DNA of 59,323 nt from Ignavibacteria bacterium. GTDB taxonomy: Bacteria; Bacteroidota; Ignavibacteria; Kapaibacteriales; UBA2268. Position 1 is the stretch's first letter. Each line of letters starts with the position of its first letter. Below the pieces are notes generated by a model that was given only the letters and a program-made list of their open reading frames with translations, did not search any database and was not told where the DNA came from. The stretch covers positions 1 to 59,323 of the forward strand of contig JAOAEE010000029.1 of assembly GCA_026416955.1 (NCBI GenBank), read 5' to 3'. Below are positions 27,894-37,257 of the stretch, in pieces. The translations under genes were made by a program, and so were the position numbers.

Positions 27894-29576
27894 TTATTCG
27901 AAAATGTATTTTGCCAGTGTGGAATTCATCATTGAAAGTACTATTTTCTTGAAAATTGGCACACAAGTAACACTCGCATATATCGAACTTTTTGGTTCAT
28001 CAAGAAGAATAAGAACAAGGATTTTCGGTCGGTTTGCAGGCAAAAATCCGATAAATGAATTTATGTAATTTGTTTTCGAATAGGTTCCCGATTCAAACTT
28101 TTGCGAAGTACCAGTTTTACCAGCAATTTCGATACCTTCTATTTTTGTAGCTGTCGCAGTGCCCTCGTTAACTACTTTTACTAAAATATTCTTCAACCTT
28201 TCCACTACACTTTTCTTAAAAACTGTATCGCAGAAAACGTTGTTGGTATCGGACATAAGAATTTTAGGACTTACCAGCATCCCACCGTTCGCAATTGCTG
28301 AATAAGCCACCGCAAGTTGCAAAGGAGTAACAAATAATCCATATCCAAACCCCAAAAACATTTGTTCGATTAAAGTCAATGTGTCGCCTTTCTTAATGTA
28401 ACCTTTTAATTCTCCGGGAAGTTTGACTCCAGTTTTTTTGCCAAAACCAAGTTTAATTAAATCCTTTTCGAGTAGTTCAGTAGGAATTAATGTCGAAATT
28501 TGAGCAAATGCAATATTACTCGAAAAAACAAGCGCATCTACAAGATTCAATTTATTTGCTGGATGTTCATCAACAATGACTATATCGCCATATCGAAATA
28601 TACCGTTGTAGCCATCAAAGAGATGATTTTCGTCAATAATACCTCGCGAGATACCAATTGCAGCGATTAATGGTTTAATTGTCGAGCCGGGTTCAAAAGC
28701 AAAATTTACTGCATAGAGATTAAAATTCTCTTCATCAACTTGTCCGAGATTCGAAGGGTCGAAACTGGGATAATTCGCAAGAGCAAGAATTTCTCCATTG
28801 TTTGGGTTCATTACAATTATGCAACCACCCTTTGATTTTGTTTCCAGTACACCTTTTTCGAGGAAGTAGTTAATTAATCTTTGAAGATAGATGTCTATTG
28901 TCAAGCGAATATCTTTTCCGTCTTTTGCAATTTGAGAAGGCAACTCGAGAGTTGGGTGCAAATTCCCTCTTGCATCTTTCAAAAAGTATACAAAGCCGTC
29001 CTCGCCCTTAAGAATAGAGTCGAAAGAAAATTCCAAACCAGAAATTCCTATGTTGTCGAGATTTGTCACACCAATTAAGTTAGAAATTGTCTTTCCAAAA
29101 AGATATAACCTTTTGGGTTCGTTGATTTTAATTAGCCCAGTAAACGAAATAGTATCGATTTCGGGTGGAGGTTCAATTAGCCCTCTTTTTAACCAAATAA
29201 ACCTTTTTTTGGTGTTTAAAATTGAATTAAGTTTATCGGTTGCAAAGCCAAGAAGTTTTCCTAAGCGATAATATTGTTGCAACGAAAAAGTATCCTTTTT
29301 TACCAATAATGGGTCGATAGCAAAAGAACGAGCATTTATTGAAGAGGCAACAATAATACCATTTCGGTCGAAAATATTGCCCCGTTTCGCTTTTGCTTCA
29401 ACTTTTTTTATATGTTGGGTTTCTGCAAGTTTTTTATATTTTTCCGAATTGATAATTTGAATATAAAACAATCGGAGAATAACAATAAGAAATAAGAACA
29501 AAAAAAAGTAGAAAACCAATTTCAACCTATTTCGAGAGCGTTCATCGACCTCTGGTATTTCGATTTTTCCCTCCAT
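27894..29576 (-). CDS. Class B penicillin-binding protein (FtsI-like transpeptidase)
   Basis: A 560-residue septal or elongation transpeptidase. One membrane segment (about 19-40) is followed by the PBP dimer region with RGNIFDRNG. The transpeptidase motifs are STIK (about 298-301), SSN (about 352-354) and KTGTSQ (about 487-491). No transglycosylase domain is present. The sequence style (RGxIxDRNG, FEPGSTIKP) is closer to FtsI/PBP3 than to PBP2/MrdA. The ATG at 29576 is preferred over a TTG two codons upstream. It lies downstream of murE and a LOG-family gene, an unusual break-up of the division/cell-wall cluster. Confidence 0.88.
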   Translation of the reverse strand: MEGKIEIPEVDERSRNRLKLVFYFFLFLFLIVILRLFYIQIINSEKYKKLAETQHIKKVEAKAKRGNIFDRNGIIVASSINARSFAIDPLLVKKDTFSLQQYYRLGKLLGFATDKLNSILNTKKRFIWLKRGLIEPPPEIDTISFTGLIKINEPKRLYLFGKTISNLIGVTNLDNIGISGLEFSFDSILKGEDGFVYFLKDARGNLHPTLELPSQIAKDGKDIRLTIDIYLQRLINYFLEKGVLETKSKGGCIIVMNPNNGEILALANYPSFDPSNLGQVDEENFNLYAVNFAFEPGSTIKPLIAAIGISRGIIDENHLFDGYNGIFRYGDIVIVDEHPANKLNLVDALVFSSNIAFAQISTLIPTELLEKDLIKLGFGKKTGVKLPGELKGYIKKGDTLTLIEQMFLGFGYGLFVTPLQLAVAYSAIANGGMLVSPKILMSDTNNVFCDTVFKKSVVERLKNILVKVVNEGTATATKIEGIEIAGKTGTSQKFESGTYSKTNYINSFIGFLPANRPKILVLILLDEPKSSIYASVTCVPIFKKIVLSMMNSTLAKYIFE

Positions 29577-29634
29577 AGTCAATTATTTAAAGAGCAAAAT
29601 TAAAAACAAAAAAGAAGGACGAGGGGGAAAATCT

Positions 29635-30501
29635 TTACACATTATCTTTTAGTTCTTTGGAGTTTATTTCTTGCTGTAAAATTTGGAAGGCTTCGTCGGG
29701 AGTATCTGCAAAATGAAAAATCTTAGTGTCGTTTTTTCCTATCATACCCATTTCAATTAAATAATCGAAGTTAATAACTTTCTTCCAGTAATCTTTGCTA
29801 TATAAGATAATCAGTCTTGGCTTTTTCATTTTTCCAGTTTGCCTTAGGGTAAGAATTTCCATCATTTCGTCGATAGTTCCATACCCACCGGGAAACACAA
29901 TCAAAACTTGTGCGGGATAAACCAACCAAAACTTTCTCATAAAAAAGTAATGGAATTCAAAGTTTAGTTCCTTCGTGACATAAATATTTGGTTCTTGCTC
30001 GAAAGGTAAACTAATATTGAGCCCAATTGTCTTCATTCCGGCGTCGTGGGCACCTTTGTTTGCTGCTTCCATAATTCCCGGTCCACCGCCAGTACAAATA
30101 TAGAACCGATTTCTTGGCGAAAACTTTTTGCTCCATTCTGCTATCATTTTCGATAAAAGATAAGCATCTTCGTAGTATTTGGCAACAGTTTCGATTTTAT
30201 GTTCTATATCTTTGATTTTGTTTTTTATTCTGGTTTTATCTCGGTCCGAAACCTGGCTCAATTTCGTTCTTAATTCCTCAATTTCTTTTAAATATTGTTC
30301 TTTCGATTTCACCCTTGCAGAACCAAAGAAAATAATTGTCTTCTTTATTCCGTGCTTTCGAAGGTGTTGTTCGGGATATAAGTATTCTGCAATAATTCTA
30401 ATAATTCTACCTTCGTTGCTATGAATGAAAACCTTATTATCGTAAGCCTTTAAAGGATGTTTTGGATGTAGTTCCTCTTCGGTAAATTTCTTCTTTTTCA
30501 T
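29635..30501 (-). CDS. LOG-family Rossmann-fold protein (possible nucleotide 5'-monophosphate phosphoribohydrolase)
   Basis: A 288-residue protein of the TIGR00730/LOG family. The two hallmark motifs are GGGPGIMEAANKGA and PGGYGTIDEMMEIL, with catalytic Glu in the second. Plant LOG proteins release free cytokinins; bacterial members hydrolyse nucleoside monophosphates. A longer N-terminal charged helical part (about 50-110) distinguishes the type II, longer subgroup. It overlaps murE by 4 nt, implying coupling, though a functional link with cell-wall synthesis is not established. Confidence 0.85.
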   Translation of the reverse strand: MKKKKFTEEELHPKHPLKAYDNKVFIHSNEGRIIRIIAEYLYPEQHLRKHGIKKTIIFFGSARVKSKEQYLKEIEELRTKLSQVSDRDKTRIKNKIKDIEHKIETVAKYYEDAYLLSKMIAEWSKKFSPRNRFYICTGGGPGIMEAANKGAHDAGMKTIGLNISLPFEQEPNIYVTKELNFEFHYFFMRKFWLVYPAQVLIVFPGGYGTIDEMMEILTLRQTGKMKKPRLIILYSKDYWKKVINFDYLIEMGMIGKNDTKIFHFADTPDEAFQILQQEINSKELKDNV

Positions 30502-31997
30502 TTTGCATCCGTAGAATACTTTTGCAATTGTTCCAAATCACTAAAATGATACTTTACATCACCAATTATTTGATAATCCTCGTGGCCCTTTCCAGCAACA
30601 AGGATAATATCTCCCTTCCTACTTAGCTTGTAAGCGTAATCGATTGCTTCGTCGCGATTGCTAATTTGTATCACTTTTCTTTTGCCTTCCCGAGAAATTC
30701 CAGAGTATATTTGATTTATTATCTTTGCTGGGTCTTCTTTTCTTGGGTTATCATTTGTAATAACGACAAAATCGGACAGTTCCGAAGCAATTTGTCCCAT
30801 CTTTGGTCTCTTATCTGGGTCTCGCTCTCCACCACACCCAAAAACACATATCAGTTTTCCAAGAGGATTTTCGAAGTTCAAAATTTCTCTACAAGTTTCC
30901 AATGCTTTTTTCAAAGCGTCGGGCGTGTGGGAATAATCGACAATACCTAATGCTCCGTTGCTTAGTTCTATTCTTTGCATTCTCCCAGGAACTCCTTTAA
31001 AACTTTCCATTGCATTTTGTATTTTCTGGCTACCAACACCTAAGGCAAGTGCCATAGTACTTGCTAAAGCAACATTATCTATATTGAACCGCCCAATTAG
31101 TTTCGTCGTCAAGAATAATGAATTAATCGCTAAATCTCTGGTTTTGAATTGCAACTCGAACATTGAGCGGCCCAAGGCAAGAATTTCGTTTGCTATTTTT
31201 ACATCACTATCATCGTTTCTCCCAACATTATACCTTCTTGTTGCTTTTGTTTCGCAAACGACAAGTGGGAAGTATGGGTCGTCGGCGTTTGCTACAACAA
31301 TAGCATCATTCGATAACATTTTAAAAAGAAGAGACTTAGCGGAAGCGTAATCATTCATATCTTTGTGGTAATCCAAATGGTCTTGCGATAAATTTGTAAA
31401 AATCGCTCCTTTGAAGTCAATTCCAAAAACTCTGTTCTGATGCAAACTATGCGAAGAAACCTCCATTGCTACAAAATTTACCCCCAAATCCTTTAATTCT
31501 TTAAAAATTTTAAACAATTCGTAACTTTCTGGCGTTGTGTTGTTCAATAACTTCGAATATGAATCGGCAAAAGCACCAATAGTACCAATAACTGCGGGGT
31601 TTCTCCCATCGAAACGCATTATTTCTTGCAAAAGATAAGTAACAGTGGTTTTGCCATTAGTTCCAGTAACACCAACGATATCGAGATTATGGGTAGGAAA
31701 GCCGAACCAAAAGTTCGATGCTTGTGCCAGAGCTATTCTTGAATTATTAACAAGGAAGTAAGTAACTTCTGGATGAATAATCTCGGGTAATTTTTCGCAA
31801 ATAATGTATTTAGCACCTTTTTCTATTGCTTCGTTAATAAAATTGTGTCCGTCCACCTTTGTCCCGGGAATTGCAACAAAAAGTGAGTAAGGCTCGCATT
31901 TACGAGAGTTGTAGCAAACAGAAGAAAAGTGCCCATAATTTAGACCAACAACTTGCTTTGGTTCTAAAAAATCAATAAGTTTTCTTATATCCTTCAT
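30498..31997 (-). CDS. murE: UDP-N-acetylmuramoyl-tripeptide synthetase MurE
   Basis: A 499-residue Mur ligase adding the third residue of the peptidoglycan stem. The ATP loop is VTGTNGKTTVTYLL (about 110-123), the carbamylated lysine is K221 (YASAKSLLF), and DNPRKEDP at 416-423 is the motif that selects meso-diaminopimelate rather than lysine. The DAP-type choice fits the presence of lysC and dapA in this window. Length is typical. It heads a minus-strand group murE, LOG-family gene, class B PBP. Confidence 0.95.
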   Translation of the reverse strand: MKDIRKLIDFLEPKQVVGLNYGHFSSVCYNSRKCEPYSLFVAIPGTKVDGHNFINEAIEKGAKYIICEKLPEIIHPEVTYFLVNNSRIALAQASNFWFGFPTHNLDIVGVTGTNGKTTVTYLLQEIMRFDGRNPAVIGTIGAFADSYSKLLNNTTPESYELFKIFKELKDLGVNFVAMEVSSHSLHQNRVFGIDFKGAIFTNLSQDHLDYHKDMNDYASAKSLLFKMLSNDAIVVANADDPYFPLVVCETKATRRYNVGRNDDSDVKIANEILALGRSMFELQFKTRDLAINSLFLTTKLIGRFNIDNVALASTMALALGVGSQKIQNAMESFKGVPGRMQRIELSNGALGIVDYSHTPDALKKALETCREILNFENPLGKLICVFGCGGERDPDKRPKMGQIASELSDFVVITNDNPRKEDPAKIINQIYSGISREGKRKVIQISNRDEAIDYAYKLSRKGDIILVAGKGHEDYQIIGDVKYHFSDLEQLQKYSTDAK

Positions 31998-32039
31998 TGT
32001 AAATCGAAAGAAAAAGTTTTTTACGAAAATGAATGATTT

Positions 32040-33506
32040 TTATTTGTTTCCCTTTTGTTCCATTTTCCAAACAATATAACTTACAGCAGCATCGCCAGTT
32101 ACATTAGGAATTGTACGAAGCATATCCAAAATTCTATCAACTCCAAGAATTAATCCAATTCCTTGCGCTGGAATTCCAACAGATTGAAGAACCATAATAA
32201 GCATAATTATCCCAACGCCCGGAACTGGTGCGGTTCCGACAGCAGATAGCATCGAAGTCAAAAGGATTGTAGACATTTGGGCAAAGGTCAAGTCCAGCCC
32301 ATAGAATTGAGCAATAAAAACTGCTGCAACACATTGGTACAACGATGTACCATTCATATTTACAGTTGCTCCAAGAGGAAGAACGAAACTGGCAATTTTG
32401 TTTGGAACTTTTAAGTTTTCCTCGACGCATTGGAAAGTAACTGGTAGTGTTGCTGCGCTTGAACTTGTTGTAAATGCTACAAGAAAAGCTTCGCGCATCC
32501 CTTTGTAGAAAATTAATGGATTTGTTCTTGTTAATACAAGTATCAATATTGAATACACAAATACGAAAAGAATAAGCAATCCAATAATAACAGTAAACAT
32601 ATAATATCCAAGAGTTGAAAGTATCGAGACACCAAATTCCGATACAGCCACGGATATCAATGCAAATACTCCAAATGGTGCAACCCAAAGAACAACTTTG
32701 ACCATTCTTATAAAAACTTGTGATACTGTGTCGAAAAAATTGATTACAACTTCTCTTTTCTTTTCCTCAATTAATGTTAGTCCAATTCCAAAGAAAATAG
32801 CAAAGAAAATTATTTGCAACATTTCTCCATTACTTATTGCTTTGAAGGGATTGGATGGAACAATGTTAACCAAAAAATCAATGAAATCGAATCGGCCCTT
32901 TGTTTGTAACTTCTCTTCAACAAAAGATTGGTCTACAAGTTCAATTTGATTTTTCGCCTCTTGAGTGATTTTTTTCCCGGGCTCTATTAAATTAACTACA
33001 ACCAAACCAATAACAACAGCAAGAGCAGTAGTAATAAAATAAAACAAAATAGTCCGAAAACCTATTCTGCTAAGAGTTCGAATATTTCCTATGCTTGCAA
33101 CTCCGACTATCATCGATGCAATTACAAGTGGAATTGCTAAGAAACTTAGCAATTTAAGGAACAATGTTCCAAGCGGAGATAGAAATTTTATTGGCGATTC
33201 TATGCTTTCGATTTTTTTTATATCATATAACTTTTGGTCTCCAACTTCCAATGAAAATATTTTACTGCTATTTTTTTTAAAAAAGGTAAGCAAACTGCCT
33301 TTCGAACGAAAAGAAAGTGTATCGAAAATATTGTTCTCTTTTACAATTATTCTACACAATTTGAATTCTGGGAACGATTTTTCTTGCTCCTTTCCCTTAA
33401 AAAGATAAGTTATTCGAATTGCATTTTCATTAGTTTTAAAAATAATTCCAGTTATTATTCCCAGAAAGAAAGCAATTAATATCCAATGATGAATTCTAAT
33501 TTTCAC
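32040..33506 (-). CDS. Dicarboxylate/amino acid:cation symporter (DAACS family)
   Basis: A 488-residue inner-membrane transporter of the GltP/DctA fold. The re-entrant loop motif TSSSAATLPVT and the transport-domain motifs LPLGATVNMNGT and LLTSMLSAVGTAPVPG are clear. The first helix (about 7-23) is followed by about 80 hydrophilic residues (27-105) before helix 2, far longer than in usual members, and predicted outside the cytoplasm. The start is GTG at 33506; no in-frame ATG exists until well inside the protein. Substrate is probably glutamate, aspartate or a C4-dicarboxylate with Na+ or H+. Confidence 0.9.
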   Translation of the reverse strand: MKIRIHHWILIAFFLGIITGIIFKTNENAIRITYLFKGKEQEKSFPEFKLCRIIVKENNIFDTLSFRSKGSLLTFFKKNSSKIFSLEVGDQKLYDIKKIESIESPIKFLSPLGTLFLKLLSFLAIPLVIASMIVGVASIGNIRTLSRIGFRTILFYFITTALAVVIGLVVVNLIEPGKKITQEAKNQIELVDQSFVEEKLQTKGRFDFIDFLVNIVPSNPFKAISNGEMLQIIFFAIFFGIGLTLIEEKKREVVINFFDTVSQVFIRMVKVVLWVAPFGVFALISVAVSEFGVSILSTLGYYMFTVIIGLLILFVFVYSILILVLTRTNPLIFYKGMREAFLVAFTTSSSAATLPVTFQCVEENLKVPNKIASFVLPLGATVNMNGTSLYQCVAAVFIAQFYGLDLTFAQMSTILLTSMLSAVGTAPVPGVGIIMLIMVLQSVGIPAQGIGLILGVDRILDMLRTIPNVTGDAAVSYIVWKMEQKGNK

Positions 33507-33545
33507 TTTACAAAAAATATAAATAACAAAAATACCTAATAGAAA

Positions 33546-34400
33546 TCAAGGCTCCAAGGGTTCTACCACTGTTATACCAGTTACACTTTTGTTTTCCATC
33601 ACGTATTCTTGAATAGATTTATCCAAAACGACATTTCCCTTTTTCGAAGAAGCGTGGAGTAATCTTCTTTTTTCGTTATCAACAATACAAATTCCTACGT
33701 GACTATAATCCAATCCTTTTTTGTTTGTTGCAAAAAACACAATATCGCCATTTTTCAACTTCTTTTCGATGTGAACAATTTTTTCTTTCGGAACAACATA
33801 ATAAGGACGAGAGTTGATAGCTGTTTCAACCTCTTTTATTTTTTCAATAAATTTTGGATTATTTTGCAATTGCTTATAAAAACTTGGGTTTTCGCTCATA
33901 AAGTTTAACTTAAAGAAAATCTTTTCGCCACCCAAGTCTTTAGTCTTGTCTTTAACGACCAACTTCTTCTCATTATCGAAAATCCAATCGGAGGAGTAAT
34001 GTAAGCGAGAAGTAAAGTCTTGGATTATTCCATCTCTATACCGCGTATAAGTAACTTCGTTTACCAAGTCCTTGTATTCCAAATTGTTTTTTTTCAATAT
34101 TCTTGCAATACAAAGCGAGACCTCGAAAAAAGTGACACAATCAAACCCTTCGAAGGTGATTATGCATTGCTCAGTCTCGCCGTTTTCCAATGTTCCCCCT
34201 TGGTATGGAATATCTTTGAACAAAAGTGCAACCTTGCTGAATAGCTCGTTTATTGGAAGCGAAAGCCAACCATTTCTTTTTACTTTTTCGACAATTGAAT
34301 TAAAAAAATCAATATTTGATTTTGTGAAAGGAAAGGAAAGTAAAAATTTCCCAGAAATAAATATTAATGCAGAAGAGCAAATAAATTTTCGTCTATCCAT
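33546..34400 (-). CDS. DUF1460 family NlpC/P60-like amidase
   Basis: A 284-residue predicted cell-wall amidase. The nucleophile is C88 in GFDCVTFFE, with the conserved His in DYSHVGICI and a downstream LLHASS, the pattern of DUF1460 proteins that cleave N-acetylmuramoyl-L-alanine or muropeptide bonds. The N-terminus (MDRRKFICSSALIFISG) has a twin-arginine-like start and hydrophobic core, so export is likely. It begins directly after the lptG stop (TAGATG). An envelope role, such as muropeptide recycling, is inferred. Confidence 0.8.
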   Translation of the reverse strand: MDRRKFICSSALIFISGKFLLSFPFTKSNIDFFNSIVEKVKRNGWLSLPINELFSKVALLFKDIPYQGGTLENGETEQCIITFEGFDCVTFFEVSLCIARILKKNNLEYKDLVNEVTYTRYRDGIIQDFTSRLHYSSDWIFDNEKKLVVKDKTKDLGGEKIFFKLNFMSENPSFYKQLQNNPKFIEKIKEVETAINSRPYYVVPKEKIVHIEKKLKNGDIVFFATNKKGLDYSHVGICIVDNEKRRLLHASSKKGNVVLDKSIQEYVMENKSVTGITVVEPLEP

Positions 34401-35480
34401 CTAAGTCCTTGTTCTTAATAAAACAGCAATGCCAAAAATTGCAAAAATGATATTTGCAATCCAACCACCTATTGCTGGGTGCAAAGTTGTAGTATAAACA
34501 AGAATTTGCCCAATTTCGGTAAAAAATAGATAAAGGAAGGAAAAAGCCATTGCAGACGCAATTTGCAAAGCAATTCCACCCCTTCGTTTTATAGATGCAA
34601 AAGGCACAGCAAATAACACCAAAATCAAGCAAGAAAAAGGAAAAGCATACCCTGCGTAATACTTAATCATTTGCCTACGCACATCCTTTCCCCCTTGCGA
34701 AAGCAAACTCAAATATTCACGCACTTCATCGAAATTCATTTCCTCTATTTTCCTTTGCAATTTCATTAATTGATTGTGCTTTATACGCAAATCAACTCGA
34801 AGTGAATCATAACTTACCAACTTTGCATTCCCACCAACAAAGTCTCTTTCCAAAACATAATACAAAACCCAAGTATTTAATTTTACGTCCCAACGAAAGT
34901 TTTTTGCTTCGACCCGCTTAACAATTCTTGGATTGGAGACAGAGTTAAACTCCTCGATAAATATGTACTGCCCGCGTAGCTCGTCTGGGTCGTAATATTG
35001 AAAAGAAACATTTCGAGTTGGTTCGTCCCGAAAGAAAAAATTGTATACCGAGCGAGTTTCTACTTCCTTCTTTAAATATTTGCGTTCTATTGCAAATCGG
35101 TGCTCATTTGCTTTCGGAACAACCCATCCGTTAAAATACAACAAACCAACACTAAATATAATATTTAAAATAATATATGGAACGATTAATTGATACAAAC
35201 TCAGTCCACCAGATTTTAATGCAGTGATTTCATTCAAGGATGAAAGCCGCCCCAATGAAAAAAGTACTCCTATCAAAACAGATATTGGAGTAACAAGACG
35301 AATTACTTCGGGAATAAAATTCCAATAATAGCGGATAATTATCTCTCTCGTGGCATTGTTGTCGAGAAATTCATCAAGGTTTTCTATCATATTAACAATT
35401 ATGAACACTGTAATTAGTGCTACCAGCGAAAAAAACAAAATTTGTAAATATTGGCGAATAAGGTATCTATAGATAATCAT
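34401..35480 (-). CDS. LptF/LptG family LPS export permease
   Basis: A 359-residue YjgP/YjgQ-family membrane protein. Helices lie near residues 9-30, 52-75 and 92-115 at the N-terminal side and three more lie after about 275, with a periplasmic beta-jellyroll domain between. The sequence RYLIRQYLQ at the start and GVLFSLGRLSSLNEITALKSGG around 80-100 are typical. It moves LPS from the inner membrane to the Lpt bridge with LptBC. I chose the ATG at 35480, the usual start position. Together with lptC at 51357 and the lipid A genes it shows a full Gram-negative outer membrane. Confidence 0.88.
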   Translation of the reverse strand: MIIYRYLIRQYLQILFFSLVALITVFIIVNMIENLDEFLDNNATREIIIRYYWNFIPEVIRLVTPISVLIGVLFSLGRLSSLNEITALKSGGLSLYQLIVPYIILNIIFSVGLLYFNGWVVPKANEHRFAIERKYLKKEVETRSVYNFFFRDEPTRNVSFQYYDPDELRGQYIFIEEFNSVSNPRIVKRVEAKNFRWDVKLNTWVLYYVLERDFVGGNAKLVSYDSLRVDLRIKHNQLMKLQRKIEEMNFDEVREYLSLLSQGGKDVRRQMIKYYAGYAFPFSCLILVLFAVPFASIKRRGGIALQIASAMAFSFLYLFFTEIGQILVYTTTLHPAIGGWIANIIFAIFGIAVLLRTRT

Positions 35481-35498
35481 ATCAAAAACATAAAAAAA

Positions 35499-35506
35499 CA
35501 AAATTA
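35499..35506 (-). promoter_or_regulatory. Bacteroidota-type -7 element before lptG-like gene
   Basis: Minus-strand TAATTTTG, 18 nt upstream of the ATG at 35480, matches TAnnTTTG. No -33 TTTG box is evident. The divergent sugar kinase gene has its own copy of the same octamer 30 nt away. Confidence 0.4.
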
Positions 35507-35536
35507 CACAAACATATCGAAACTCGATTTAGTTAG

Positions 35537-35544
35537 TAATTTTG
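35537..35544 (+). promoter_or_regulatory. Bacteroidota-type -7 element before the sugar kinase gene
   Basis: TAATTTTG matches TAnnTTTG, about 60 nt upstream of the ATG at 35605. The -33 box is not convincing. Confidence 0.35.
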
Positions 35545-35604
35545 TTTTTTTATTGGCACAAATTTTGAAAATAATTATCGATTTGATTGACAAAAGAAAA
35601 GTTT

Positions 35605-36555
35605 ATGCAAAAGAAAAAGTTTGATTATACGATTGTTGGCATCGATGGCGGGGGGACAAGGACAAGGGCAATATTAAAAAGGGGAAACGAGATACTTTCA
35701 CAAACTACTGCTGGAACCACTCGAATTGGTTCAGTAGGCGTTGGTGAATCTTGTGAAAGATTGCTTACTATCATCACCGACCTTTGCGACCAAGGGGATA
35801 TCGACACAAGCGAAGTCGACATTGTTGTCGTTGGGCTTGCAGGTGTTTGGCTCGAGGAAGAAAAACAACGATCCACTCACTTGCTAAAAACATTGGCCAG
35901 AACACAAAATATTCCACTCAACGATGTTATTATTACAAGCGATGCTGAAATCGCTGTCGAAGGAGCTTTCAATGGCGGTAATGGTATCGTTTTGATTGCG
36001 GGTACTGGTTCAATTGCAATTGGTAAAATTGGTAAGGATAAATTTGTTCGTTGCGGGGGTTGGGGAATTGAACTCGACGACGAAGGAAGCGGTGCTTGGA
36101 TTGGTCGCGAAGGATTGACAGCCGTAGTTCGTGCACTCGATGGCCGTGGTAAACCTACTATGCTGGCAGATATGCTTGCCGATTTCAACCCGCTAATCGA
36201 CATTAAAAACCCCAGAACAATTGTAAAAGCTTATGCAGAAAGAACTTTTGAGTATCAAATGCTCACTCCAACTGTAATGCGGTGTGCAGAACTGGGCGAC
36301 GAAGTTTGTATGGACATTATTAATCGCTCTTCCTTTCATTTGTTTGAACTTTTGACTGCCCTATTTCCTTATTTCAAAGCCAAACAAGTTAACGTGGCTC
36401 TTGTCGGAGGAATTGTCGAATCGAAAAGTCTTTTAGGTAGAATACTTATCGACGAAGTAAAAAAAGATAAAAGATTTAAGATAGTCGAGCCTTTAGGTTC
36501 TCCACTCGACGGTGCAATTCTAATTGGCACAAGAACATTAGATAGTCAAGAATAA
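35605..36555 (+). CDS. BadF/BcrA-type ATPase, probable N-acetylglucosamine kinase
   Basis: A 316-residue actin-fold kinase. The phosphate-1 loop is GIDGGGTRTRA, followed by VGLAGVWLEEE and the phosphate-2 region LIAGTGSIAIG, then GGWGIELDDEGSGAWIGREG. This set is typical of bacterial GlcNAc kinases that feed amino sugars into glycolysis or wall recycling. I chose the ATG at 35605; a TTG 18 nt upstream is possible. The nearby DUF1460 amidase would fit a muropeptide-recycling setting, but that is inference. Confidence 0.82.
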   Translation: MQKKKFDYTIVGIDGGGTRTRAILKRGNEILSQTTAGTTRIGSVGVGESCERLLTIITDLCDQGDIDTSEVDIVVVGLAGVWLEEEKQRSTHLLKTLARTQNIPLNDVIITSDAEIAVEGAFNGGNGIVLIAGTGSIAIGKIGKDKFVRCGGWGIELDDEGSGAWIGREGLTAVVRALDGRGKPTMLADMLADFNPLIDIKNPRTIVKAYAERTFEYQMLTPTVMRCAELGDEVCMDIINRSSFHLFELLTALFPYFKAKQVNVALVGGIVESKSLLGRILIDEVKKDKRFKIVEPLGSPLDGAILIGTRTLDSQE

Positions 36556-37257
36556 GATTTTGTTTTTGTACCATAGCAACATAGAACAAATAAGTAACTC
36601 TATTTCAATTTTTTTTCTTTTTGTTTTAATTAAATCTCCTCTTTTCTAAGTAATTCAACCAAAGAATAGTTAACCACCGCGAAAATTGTCAACCGTAACT
36701 TCAACAAAACCAAGTAATCCTAATTCTTCGATTCAATTGATATTTCTCATTGCATTTCCCGAATAACCAAAAACATCCTTGCCGTCGGAATGCAAAAGCA
36801 ATGAAACTTTTGCTAGTACAGTGTGCAAAGCCAAGATGATTGCTACCGTAGGGTGCCCGTGCTCCTTACCTTTGCAAATGGTGTGGATTTTGGGAATATA
36901 CTGCATAAGTAAATTAATTTAAAAGTAGTTACAGAAGCTGAATTTGGTCGATTCTAATGCAAGGGGAAGTGTTTTTGTGCAATATTCAGTTGAGGGACAA
37001 AGATGTTTCTTGATTGAAATAATAAATATTTTTTCCTTAGTATTTTTAAAGAATAAATATAGCTCTGTCGATTTTTCATAATTTTTGACAAAATTACATT
37101 TTTAGTTATTAAATATTTAACTATTTATGACAATTTTTCGTATAATATGTAAAAATGACATAAAAAAATTGATTGGCACAGTTTTTCATAATTAATTAGT
37201 GCATTTGATTTTGAATTGAATGTTAAACATTATGTTGAACAATGAAAGGAGGAGGCT
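36556..37257 (+). other. Gene-poor intergenic region before the Hsp20 genes
   Basis: About 700 nt without a convincing gene. It holds a decayed copy of the palindromic repeat family seen at the end of the window (36775-36880), and the rest is AT-rich. A short minus-strand frame (36670-36906) is open apart from one TGA and may be a gene remnant. The hsp20 regulatory region must lie in the last 150 nt; I see no CIRCE element. Confidence 0.5.
36775..36880. repeat. Decayed copy of a palindromic repeat family
   Basis: ATCCTTGCCGTCGG (36775-36788) and CAAAAGCA (36793-36800) recur at 59128-59151. A 40-nt block beginning TGCTACC and ending CCTTTGCAAATG (36841-36880) aligns without gaps to 59075-59114 at 27 of 40 positions. 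The hairpin GCAAAAG/CTTTTGC is retained. The order of the two blocks is swapped between copies. Confidence 0.5.

Noticed and set aside
37173-37190. A TTGGCAC-N-TTTTCA sequence resembling a sigma-54 promoter before hsp20
   Set aside because: The -24 half fits, but the -12 half has CA where GC is required at the set distance.
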